Source: a bacterium MnTg04
GTDB lineage: Bacteria; Pseudomonadota; Gammaproteobacteria; Steroidobacterales; MnTg04
Assembly (NCBI GenBank): GCA_008975185.1
Contig: BFAU01000226.1
Span: forward strand, 1 to 12,554
DNA length: 12,554 nucleotides
Direction of reading: 5' to 3'
The position numbers and the translations under genes were made by a program. Shown here in pieces: positions 7,037 to 12,554 of this stretch (position 1 is the stretch's first letter; every line of letters starts with the position of its first letter). A model generated the notes under the pieces. That model had not been told where the DNA came from and did no database searches. It saw only the letters and a program-made list of their open reading frames with translations.

Positions 7037-9205
7037 TCAGAAGGCGCTGGCGCCGTCGCGAAGAATCTTCGGCGTAATGAATATCAGCAACTCGGACTTG
7101 TTGGATTCGTTTATCGTTGACTTGAACAGGCGGCCGATGATCGGGATATCTCCAAGTATCGGCACCTGGACGACGACTTCACGGTTTTCGGTCTCGTAAA
7201 TACCACCAAGAACCACGGTCTCGCCATCGTTGACCAGGACCTGCGTTATCACCTCGCGGGTATCGATACTCGGGACGAATCCGCCGGTAGCGCTTGCCAC
7301 GTTTTCACCCACGCTGTCCTGGTTAACCTGGAGATCCATGATAATCCGGTCATCAGGCGTAATCTGCGGTGTTACCAGCAGTCTGAGTACAGCTTTCTTG
7401 AACTGGGTTGTCGTGGCTCCACTGGACGATGATTGCTGGTAGGGAATCTCGACACCTTGTTCGATGCTGGCTTGTTTCTGATTGGCGGTAACCACACGCG
7501 GCGTGGAAATGATTTCGCCACGGCCTTCCGCCTGCAACGCGGACAGCTCGAGATCGACAATAAAGTCATTGTCCAGGATCGCCAGCGCTATCGAGCCGGC
7601 CGGGCTGATGACCGGCAGATTGACATTAAAGCGATCGGTGATCGACGGCGCTTCGACAGGAAAGGGTTGTCCGGTAGTCTGGATATTATCCAGCGCGGAA
7701 TTGACAATCGTTCCGCTACCCGCGGCGGTGCCTGTGCTCGTGATCAGACCGCCACTGCCAAAATCGTCTACATAGGTCACCCCAAAGCGCGCGCCCAGCT
7801 CCTTGCTATAGTCGTCATTTACGGTGACGATGCGCGCCTCGATCAGAACCTGGCGAATCGGAATATCGAGTATCGCGACCATTCTGCGAATGTCGGCTAA
7901 CCGTTCCTCCGTATCCTGCACCAGCAAGGTGTTGGTCCGCGCATCTACTGCAACGCTGCCGCGCTCCGAGAGCAGGGAATTCTCGGCGCTGGACCTCATC
8001 AGTTCAGCAAGATCGCTAGCCTTGGCATAGTTGACCTGTACGAATTCTGCACGCAGCGGTTCCAGTTCCTGGCGCTGTGCATAGGTTTCCAGTTCCTGGC
8101 GTTCGCGCGCGGCAATCTCGTCTGCCGGCGCAATCAGGATCACGTTACCCTGTTGACGCATATCCAGGCCCTTGGTGCGCAATACGATATCCAGCGCCTG
8201 GTCCCACGGAACATTCTGCAAACGCAGCGTCACGCTTCCCGTTACGGTATCGCTAACCACCATGTTCAGGCCGCTGGTATCGGCGAGCAATTGCAGGACC
8301 GCACGGGTTTCGATGTCCTGGAAGTTCAGCGACATGCGTTCGCCGACATATTCTTTCTCGATTTCCGGAACAAAAGCATCGTCTTTTTCAGCAGCCTTGC
8401 TGATCTCGACGGTAAAGACGTTGTCGGATTGGTAGGCGACTTCTTCGAAATCACCCATGGCCGCAATAATCAGTCTCGTGTCGTTGCCGACTCTGAGCGT
8501 ATCCACCGATGCAACCGGCGTCGCGAAATCCATTACGTCCATGCGGCGAAGCAGACTGTCAGGAAGGCTGGCGCCCTGAAAATCGACCAGGATCAGGTTG
8601 CCCTGCTGGCGCAAATCTATAGCTGTGCTGGGGTCGCTCAGGGTCACCATAATACGGCCCGCACCATCCGGGCTGCGACGAAAATCGATGCTTTCTATAC
8701 TGGCTGCAGCACTCGGACGGCCGGCTCGGGTTGAACCACTGGCAAAACTTGCGGCCTGGTCCGCGCTTCCCGCAACCCCGAGAAGAATGATAATGCTGTT
8801 GCCGGAAACGCGTGTCTCGTACGGCACCAGCGCATCCATATTCAGGACGACCCGGGTCCGGCCGCCAGCTTCAGCGGTTACCACGGAATTGAGCGGTCCG
8901 ATCCCGACATTGGTGCGCCGCCGATCCATATTCAGGCTGGTGCCCGGCAAATCCAGTGCGATACGCGCCGGGTCGTTGATCGTAAAGCTTAGCGGCTCGG
9001 GCGCCGCCCCGCTCAGTTGCAGTTCAAGTTGCACTTGCTGTCCGGGCAAGGTAACAACCTTGATATCTTCCAGCTGAACTGTACTTTGCGCCGCCGCAGG
9101 CAGAGCCAACAGACAGACCAGCGCGGCAATTATCCATTTGCCTGCGTAGCGTCCCAATCCATTGCCACCGTGCAAATCACGTGTTGGCAGATTCATGAAC
9201 TTCAT
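7037..9205 (-). CDS. pilQ: Type IV pilus secretin
   Basis: PilQ forms the outer-membrane ring through which the pilus passes. The 722-residue product begins with a long basic N-region and a hydrophobic core ending in ALPAAAQ (cleavage near residue 39-40). Next come two AMIN-like peptidoglycan-binding domains (about 45-140 and 168-268) and an STN/N0 domain (about 290-360, with LNFQDIETRAVLQLLADTSG). A NolW/N1 domain follows (about 386-450), then the secretin beta-barrel (about 455-720), including IISTPRVVTANQKQASIEQG, VLRLLVTPQITPDD and VPILGDIPIIGRLFKS. ATG 9205 is preceded by AGGGAGAG at good spacing; a TTG at 9229 in the same frame is less likely. It follows pilP by 20 nt and is last in the operon, before a strong terminator. 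Confidence 0.97.
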   Translation of the reverse strand: MKFMNLPTRDLHGGNGLGRYAGKWIIAALVCLLALPAAAQSTVQLEDIKVVTLPGQQVQLELQLSGAAPEPLSFTINDPARIALDLPGTSLNMDRRRTNVGIGPLNSVVTAEAGGRTRVVLNMDALVPYETRVSGNSIIILLGVAGSADQAASFASGSTRAGRPSAAASIESIDFRRSPDGAGRIMVTLSDPSTAIDLRQQGNLILVDFQGASLPDSLLRRMDVMDFATPVASVDTLRVGNDTRLIIAAMGDFEEVAYQSDNVFTVEISKAAEKDDAFVPEIEKEYVGERMSLNFQDIETRAVLQLLADTSGLNMVVSDTVTGSVTLRLQNVPWDQALDIVLRTKGLDMRQQGNVILIAPADEIAARERQELETYAQRQELEPLRAEFVQVNYAKASDLAELMRSSAENSLLSERGSVAVDARTNTLLVQDTEERLADIRRMVAILDIPIRQVLIEARIVTVNDDYSKELGARFGVTYVDDFGSGGLITSTGTAAGSGTIVNSALDNIQTTGQPFPVEAPSITDRFNVNLPVISPAGSIALAILDNDFIVDLELSALQAEGRGEIISTPRVVTANQKQASIEQGVEIPYQQSSSSGATTTQFKKAVLRLLVTPQITPDDRIIMDLQVNQDSVGENVASATGGFVPSIDTREVITQVLVNDGETVVLGGIYETENREVVVQVPILGDIPIIGRLFKSTINESNKSELLIFITPKILRDGASAF

Positions 9206-9225
9206 TTCTGTCTCTCCCTGTAGTC

Positions 9226-9759
9226 TCAATCACTCAGCGCAACGGCGGCCGGCCTTTCGATATAGCCGCCGAGGCCATCTGAAATGATTTCAAGCAATTT
9301 GATTTCAACATCGGTAATGGACTTGATTTGCCCGTCGTTCTGGCCAATGTAGGCGCCAACTACCACCCGATGAACGAGGCCGTTGCTGGTTTGCAAAAGC
9401 CCATGCATCGTTCCGCCCAGCTCGAGCGTGCCAACCATATTCATGGAATCCAGCGGAAACTGTTCCAAAAATTCTTTGCTGCGGCTCACGATCGGACTGA
9501 TCGCAGAGCCTGACGCATTGCGGACCAGCACCACCGGCACATCCGGCATAAACGGCGATCGCGCATCATCCGCCTCGTAGGTAAAAGTGTCATATGGCTT
9601 GATCTGCGGGAGCGGTTTGATCCGGCCACCTGGCTTATCCAGGGTTTTTTCAATAAAAGCCTCCAGATCCGCCGTCCCCCCGGTGCAACCAGACAGCAAT
9701 CCAGCGGCGGCGATAACCGCAAGCATGAACCCTGTACGCATACCTGTATTCATGACCAT
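9226..9759 (-). CDS. pilP: Type IV pilus assembly lipoprotein PilP
   Basis: PilP is an inner-membrane lipoprotein that joins the PilN-PilO dimer and contacts the N0 domain of PilQ, linking the inner-membrane platform to the secretin. The 177-residue product has a signal peptide ending in the lipobox LLSGC, so Cys25 is the predicted lipidation site. Then comes the family's extended linker with KPGGRIKPLPQIKPYDTFTY, a D-x-R-S-P-F box (ARSPF), and the compact beta domain with FPLDSMNMVGTL and LVHRVVVGAYIGQNDG, typical of PilP. ATG 9759 overlaps the pilO stop by one base and has GAGGAG 5 nt upstream; an ATG two codons on (9753) is an alternative. Adjacent genes are pilO before and pilQ after. Confidence 0.95.
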   Translation of the reverse strand: MVMNTGMRTGFMLAVIAAAGLLSGCTGGTADLEAFIEKTLDKPGGRIKPLPQIKPYDTFTYEADDARSPFMPDVPVVLVRNASGSAISPIVSRSKEFLEQFPLDSMNMVGTLELGGTMHGLLQTSNGLVHRVVVGAYIGQNDGQIKSITDVEIKLLEIISDGLGGYIERPAAVALSD

Positions 9760-10355
9760 CAGGACTCCTCTTCCAGGTAGCGGTAGGTCTTGGCGGTCAC
9801 GTCAAGCACCAGATTGTTTCCACCGGTATTTTTTTCAGGCTGAATCAATACGTCGTGCAAGGTGACTATGCGCGGTAAGGCAGCGATGCCACTGACAAAC
9901 TGCGCGAGGTCGTGATAGCTGCCCAGCAGGCGGATTTTGATCGGCAATACCGCGTAAAAATCCTTCTTGATTTCGCTGCTGGGCTGAAAAAGTCTCTCTT
10001 CGAGACCGGCAGCCAGGCCGGTCTGGGAAATATCGACGAGAAGGCTGGGGACTTCGGTCCGGCTCGGTAACTGGCGCAGCATTGCGCCAAAAGAAACTTC
10101 CATTTCCTTGAGTTGCGCCTTGTAGGCGTCTAGATTTGCCGCTCGCTTCTGCTTGGCCACGAAGGTCTGTTTTCGCTCTACTTCTGTCGCCTCGGCCTGC
10201 TCAAGCAACAACGCCTTGGTTCGGTATACAAAATAATACGAACCGCCGACACTGACCGCGACAAAAATAACCGCGATCAATACGGCTCTGAACAATAACG
10301 GCCACCGGCCGATATCATTGGTGTCCAGGCTTTGCAGCTGTTCTATGATATTCAT
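9759..10355 (-). CDS. pilO: Type IV pilus inner-membrane protein PilO
   Basis: PilO pairs with PilN in the inner membrane and forms the periplasmic part of the alignment complex. The 198-residue protein has a short cytoplasmic N-terminus, one membrane segment (about 22-45, ending YYFVYRTK), a charged helical coiled-coil region (about 48-90) and a ferredoxin-like periplasmic domain. That domain contains LPSRTEVPSLLVDISQTG, FYAVLPIKIRLLGSYHDLAQFVSGIA and LPRIVTLHDVLI, the last two strongly typical of PilO. The start overlaps the pilN stop as ATGA, and the stop overlaps pilP, so translation is probably coupled along the operon. Confidence 0.96.
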   Translation of the reverse strand: MNIIEQLQSLDTNDIGRWPLLFRAVLIAVIFVAVSVGGSYYFVYRTKALLLEQAEATEVERKQTFVAKQKRAANLDAYKAQLKEMEVSFGAMLRQLPSRTEVPSLLVDISQTGLAAGLEERLFQPSSEIKKDFYAVLPIKIRLLGSYHDLAQFVSGIAALPRIVTLHDVLIQPEKNTGGNNLVLDVTAKTYRYLEEES

Positions 10356-10933
10356 AAGCTACCAGCCTCCACAAGCCCGTCGTCCTCTTCCTCAGTCGAA
10401 ACCTGCTGTGCCGTCAGCCCGAACTCGGCCTTTTTCTTCGGTCCGATTTCGACAGTTTCAATAACCTGCAGACCGGGATTCTCCAGCCATTCCGAAACGT
10501 CAATATTTCTCATATAAGCGGAGACCCGCGTCGTTGACTCGGCCACGCCCTTGATTTCCAGGCGCCGGTTGCTCTGTTTCAAGGACGTCAGATAAACGCC
10601 ATCGGGCAAGGTATGGACCAATTCGTCAAACAAGTGTACGACTTCCGGTCTGCTCTTTTGCAAGCGTTCGATGATTTCCATGCGGGCCAGCAGGCGCTCT
10701 TTTTGTCTCTCCAGGCCCTTGATCTCTTCGATTTGCTCGTCGAGCAGGGCGATTTCCTTGTCCAGGATGCCGTTTCGATGGTTCTGGTAGCGGATAAAGC
10801 GGTCAAAGGTCCAGCTGACCAGCATGATCGTGACTATGCCAATCAGTACCGCGCCGGCTGACGCGACCAAAAAATTCTGTTGGCGCTCTTTGCGCTGATC
10901 TTCGCGCCAGGGAAGTAGATTAATTCTCGGCAT
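10352..10933 (-). CDS. pilN: Type IV pilus inner-membrane protein PilN
   Basis: PilN tethers cytoplasmic PilM to the membrane and pairs with PilO. The 193-residue protein starts MPRINLLPWRE, the conserved INLLPWR peptide that binds the PilM groove. One membrane segment follows (about 22-43), then a long acidic and basic coiled coil (about 50-92) and a periplasmic domain with LVHTLPDGVYLTSLKQ and RLEIKGVAES, typical of the family. The C-terminus is acidic (STEEEDDG). It starts 1 nt after pilM and overlaps pilO by 4 nt. Confidence 0.96.
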   Translation of the reverse strand: MPRINLLPWREDQRKERQQNFLVASAGAVLIGIVTIMLVSWTFDRFIRYQNHRNGILDKEIALLDEQIEEIKGLERQKERLLARMEIIERLQKSRPEVVHLFDELVHTLPDGVYLTSLKQSNRRLEIKGVAESTTRVSAYMRNIDVSEWLENPGLQVIETVEIGPKKKAEFGLTAQQVSTEEEDDGLVEAGSL

Positions 10934-10934
10934 C

Positions 10935-11996
10935 TTAGTCGAAGCTCCTCAACGCCAGTCCGCAAGCAGTAAGCAACGCGGTTGAGTCCTTGACCACGCC
11001 AAGCGATTTCGCCCGCGAAGACAATTTCATCTGACCGAGCGGGTCGCCTATTTCGGCAGGTATGCCCACTCGCGAAGCGATCACGTCGGCTACCCCCGGG
11101 ATATTGGCGCAACCACCGCAGACCAGTATCGATTCGGGCTGTTCGCGGCCGCTTCCGGAAGCAAGGAAAAACTGCAAGGAACGGCTGACCTGCAAAGACA
11201 TTTCGTCCATGAAAGGATCGAGCACTTCCGGCTGGAAATTGGATGGCAGACCACCCTCCTTCTTGGCCCGTCCCGCTTCTTCCAGGCTCAGGCCGTAGGT
11301 TCTCATGATTTCTTCGGTCAGTTGCTGGCCGCCGAAAGCGAAGTCACGCGTATAAATGACCCGCAGGTCCCGCAAAATACTGAAGGTCGTACTGCTGGCG
11401 CCAAAGTCGACGACCGCGATCGTATGATCCATGCCGCCGTCCGCCATTTGGTGGGTCAGCAGCTGACAGGAATTTTCCAGCGCGAATGCCTCGACATCGA
11501 CGACCCTGGCAATAAGGCCCGCGGCTTCGACCGCCGCCTGGCGTTGCTCGACGTTTTCGTTGCGCGTAGCGACCAGCAAAACATCCAGCATTTCAGGGTC
11601 CTTGGCCGATTCGCCCTGAACCTCGAAATCGAATGAAACCTCTTCCATCGGGAACGGTATGTACTGGTCGGCCTGCAGTTCAACCTGGCCTTCCATCTCC
11701 GAGTCGTTCAGCGAACGCGGCATCTGGATCAACTTGGTGACCGCCGCGTCGCCTGAAATCGCGATCGCACATTCTTTATTGGAGGTTCCGGAGCGCTTGA
11801 CCGCCCGTCGAATGGCCTCGCCGACCGCCTGGGCGTCGACTATCGCCTTTTCGCTGACCGCGTTATTGGGCGTGGGCTCGGCAGCATAGGAATCGACCTT
11901 GTAATTACCGGCAGAACCGGACAATTCGATCAGCTTCACCGAGGACGTAGTGATATCCAGACCCAGTAGGGGCTTGTTTTTTCTGCCAAAAAACAC
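10935..11996 (-). CDS. pilM: Type IV pilus actin-like ATPase PilM
   Basis: PilM is a cytoplasmic FtsA-like, actin-fold ATP-binding protein that docks on the PilN N-terminus and helps organise the pilus machine. The 353-residue protein has the phosphate-1 motif LLGLDITTSSVKLIEL near residues 10-25. It also has KLIQMPRSL, QYIPFPMEEV, a second phosphate motif IAVVDFGASSTTFSIL (193-208), FGGQQLTEEI, and the adenosine motif ILVCGGCANIPGV (290-302). The start codon is GTG at 11996 with AAGGAA 5 nt upstream. The ribosome site sits in the loop between two AGCT tetranucleotides that could pair weakly. It is the first gene of the operon. Its 462-bp upstream region carries a cyclic di-GMP riboswitch and a CRP-like site. 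Confidence 0.96.
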   Translation of the reverse strand: MFFGRKNKPLLGLDITTSSVKLIELSGSAGNYKVDSYAAEPTPNNAVSEKAIVDAQAVGEAIRRAVKRSGTSNKECAIAISGDAAVTKLIQMPRSLNDSEMEGQVELQADQYIPFPMEEVSFDFEVQGESAKDPEMLDVLLVATRNENVEQRQAAVEAAGLIARVVDVEAFALENSCQLLTHQMADGGMDHTIAVVDFGASSTTFSILRDLRVIYTRDFAFGGQQLTEEIMRTYGLSLEEAGRAKKEGGLPSNFQPEVLDPFMDEMSLQVSRSLQFFLASGSGREQPESILVCGGCANIPGVADVIASRVGIPAEIGDPLGQMKLSSRAKSLGVVKDSTALLTACGLALRSFD

Positions 11997-12001
11997 AGCT
12001 T

Positions 12002-12007
12002 TTCCTT
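12002..12007 (-). promoter_or_regulatory. Ribosome binding site that fixes the GTG start of pilM
   Basis: AAGGAA on the minus strand lies 5 nt before the GTG at 11996-11994. No ATG in frame nearby fits the family N-terminus, so this site decides the start. It lies between two AGCT copies that could form a weak 4-bp stem. Confidence 0.6.
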
Positions 12008-12068
12008 TTTAGCTCCGTTACTTGCAGGTCGAAGATAGACCAGCACATTAAGTTATGCAACTGGCAAT

Positions 12069-12113
12069 ATCCTAGAGCATCCGCCGCCATCTGAACGTGA
12101 CTTTGCTCACATT
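12069..12113 (-). promoter_or_regulatory. CRP/Vfr-like operator with class II promoter geometry upstream of pilM
   Basis: On the minus strand AATGTGAGCAAAGTCACGTT (12113-12094) matches the CRP/Vfr consensus TGTGA-N6-TCACA at 9 of 10 core positions. TAGGAT at 12074-12069 matches the -10 consensus at 4 of 6. If RNA starts at 12062, the operator centre falls at -41.5 and the hexamer at -12 to -7, the spacing of class II CRP activation. A competing sigma-70 reading is TTGCAT (12060-12055), a 17-nt spacer and TATCTT (12037-12032). Both would make a pilM transcript lacking the upstream riboswitch. This is motif inference, with no direct proof. Confidence 0.5.
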
Positions 12114-12189
12114 ATGACAAAGACCGTATCGTCGCCCATCCGGTCCAGCCCCTGACGCAGGCTGCGGTATACTCCCGCCTCGGCCAGGG

Positions 12190-12306
12190 TCGGTCACCCA
12201 CCGAACAAACGGCGGGTTCGTGCAGAACATTACGCTTGATTACCGGCCGCGAGCGAATGAGTCCTGGGAAATGCCGGGCGGCCTGGTAGAAGTCGGAGAA
12301 AGCTCA
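12190..12306 (+). pseudogene. Probable Nudix-hydrolase fragment
   Basis: The plus-strand frame through this stretch reads DYRPRANESWEMPGGLVEVG followed by ES. The segment WEMPGGLVEVGES matches the first half of the Nudix box pattern (W-E-x-P-G-G-x-x-E-x-G-E), normally followed by a helix carrying REUxEE. Here the frame instead runs into antisense of the riboswitch, so the catalytic half is absent. Nothing Nudix-like is evident more than about 15 residues upstream of the tryptophan. I read it as a decayed gene fragment lodged in the pilM leader, abutting the riboswitch. Chance similarity is possible given the short length; the left boundary is a guess. Confidence 0.4.
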
Positions 12307-12312
12307 CTGATT

Positions 12313-12397
12313 CCTGACCGGCAACCCCGCTGTCTTAGGCTGATTCCTTTAGACCGGTGGCTTTGCGTCCCCACCTTTCAGTGGGTTTGCCTGCATT
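12313..12397 (-). ncRNA. Cyclic di-GMP-I riboswitch (GEMM-I aptamer) in the pilM operon leader
   Basis: The minus strand shows the GEMM-I consensus in order. It has GGCAAACC, then a P2 hairpin CCAC capped by a GAAA tetraloop, then the highly conserved GGGACGCAAAGCC, a P3 stem (GTCT with AGAC) containing the receptor-like CCTAAG, and the closing GCGGGGTTGCC. GGCAA (12391-12387) pairs with TTGCC (12324-12320) as P1. The base matching Vc2 G20 is G (12390; its neighbour 12391 is also G), and the base matching C92 is C (12321). That predicts cyclic di-GMP rather than cGAMP (which goes with A20). It points at pilM, about 315 nt away. I see no intrinsic terminator with a T tract between aptamer and pilM, so the output mechanism is unknown. 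The plus strand does not match the consensus. Confidence 0.92.
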
Positions 12398-12399
12398 AT

Positions 12400-12445
12400 G
12401 CGGCCTTAATATGCATAATCAGCCGTTGCAAAGCAAGGACTTAAG
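12400..12445. promoter_or_regulatory. AT-rich divergent promoter region between the riboswitch and ponA
   Basis: The AT-rich segment around 12405-12420 has weak -10-like hexamers on both strands (TATTAA and GATTAT on minus, TAATAT and CATAAT on plus). Possible -35 partners on the minus strand are TTGCTT (12436-12431) with a long 19-nt spacer, or TTAAGT. A promoter for the riboswitch transcript must lie here because the aptamer begins near 12397. The exact hexamers cannot be fixed from the sequence. Confidence 0.3.
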
Positions 12446-12458
12446 CCAGTTACTTAGC

Positions 12459-12554
12459 ATGAAACTTTATCAACGAATTCTTTTCCTGGCCGCCAGTGCG
12501 GCGATCGTCGGCAGCTTCGTTTTTTTCATGGCGGGAGTCTCCGCATACCTGTAC
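12459..12554 (+). CDS. ponA: Penicillin-binding protein 1A, N-terminal fragment (partial at window edge)
   Basis: A plus-strand ATG opens a frame that runs off the window after 32 codons. It reads MKLYQRILFLAASAAIVGSF and continues as hydrophobic sequence ending GVSAYLY: a short basic start and one membrane anchor, as in class A PBPs. Identification rests mainly on position: the bifunctional transglycosylase-transpeptidase gene ponA/mrcA is divergent from pilM in Pseudomonas, Escherichia and many other gammaproteobacteria. The YLY end of the membrane segment also agrees with PBP1A. No catalytic domain is visible in the window. The nearest Shine-Dalgarno-like AAGGA is about 19 nt upstream, too far to be convincing. 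Confidence 0.72.
   Translation, partial: MKLYQRILFLAASAAIVGSFVFFMAGVSAYLY

Noticed and set aside
9206..9229. TTG start for pilQ at 9229
   Set aside because: ATG 9205 has a clear AGGGAGAG ribosome site at good spacing; the TTG overlaps the pilP stop and has no advantage.
12220..12444. A 74-codon plus-strand ORF as a real gene
   Set aside because: Its second half is the exact antisense of the GEMM-I aptamer and its first half carries only half a Nudix box; no complete domain and no ribosome site.
12433..12448. Sigma-54 (-24/-12) promoter TGGC...TTGC upstream of the riboswitch
   Set aside because: The GG-to-GC spacing is one base too long, and the AC after TGGC is missing, so it does not meet the consensus.

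Overview
The window looks like a chromosomal segment of a gammaproteobacterium with moderately high GC. The evidence is gene content and order: a divergent ponA (PBP1A) and pilMNOPQ pair, with the shikimate genes aroK and aroB downstream. This is the arrangement known from Pseudomonas, Escherichia (hofMNOPQ) and the Chromatiales. I cannot name a genus from sequence alone. Everything except ponA at the far right lies on the minus strand, so the window reads right to left.

Right end (about 11997-12554). The first 32 codons of a PBP1A gene run off the right edge on the plus strand. Between it and pilM is a 462-bp intergenic region. On the minus strand, pointing at pilM, it holds a well-conserved class I cyclic di-GMP riboswitch aptamer (GEMM-I, about 12313-12397). 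Closer to pilM is a CRP/Vfr-like palindrome (12094-12113) with a -10-like hexamer at class II spacing. Between the two, on the plus strand, lies what appears to be a short Nudix-box remnant abutting the aptamer. The pilus operon therefore appears to have a second-messenger-sensing leader and possibly a second, riboswitch-free promoter.

Pilus operon (7037-11996). pilM, pilN, pilO, pilP and pilQ are tightly packed with overlaps or gaps of 1-20 nt. They encode the cytoplasmic actin-like protein, the two inner-membrane alignment proteins, the pilotin-like lipoprotein and the outer-membrane secretin of a type IV pilus. A strong intrinsic terminator closes the operon at 6983-7009.

Insertion between pilQ and aroK (5687-6720). 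In many relatives aroK follows pilQ directly. Here a metallo-beta-lactamase-fold persulfide dioxygenase (ETHE1/Blh type) intervenes, followed by a 53-codon ORF that looks like the N-terminus of a YeeE/YedE sulfur-compound transporter, cut short. This resembles a decayed bigR/blh-type sulfide-detoxification module.

Housekeeping run (1-5590). aroK, aroB, an HD-domain dNTPase (dgt-like), a small unrecognised lipoprotein, pyrF, hemE and the start of a DUF445 membrane protein follow, several overlapping by 1-4 nt. The window ends inside the DUF445 gene. They cover shikimate synthesis, dNTP hydrolysis, UMP synthesis and haem synthesis. pyrF may have its own extended -10 promoter.
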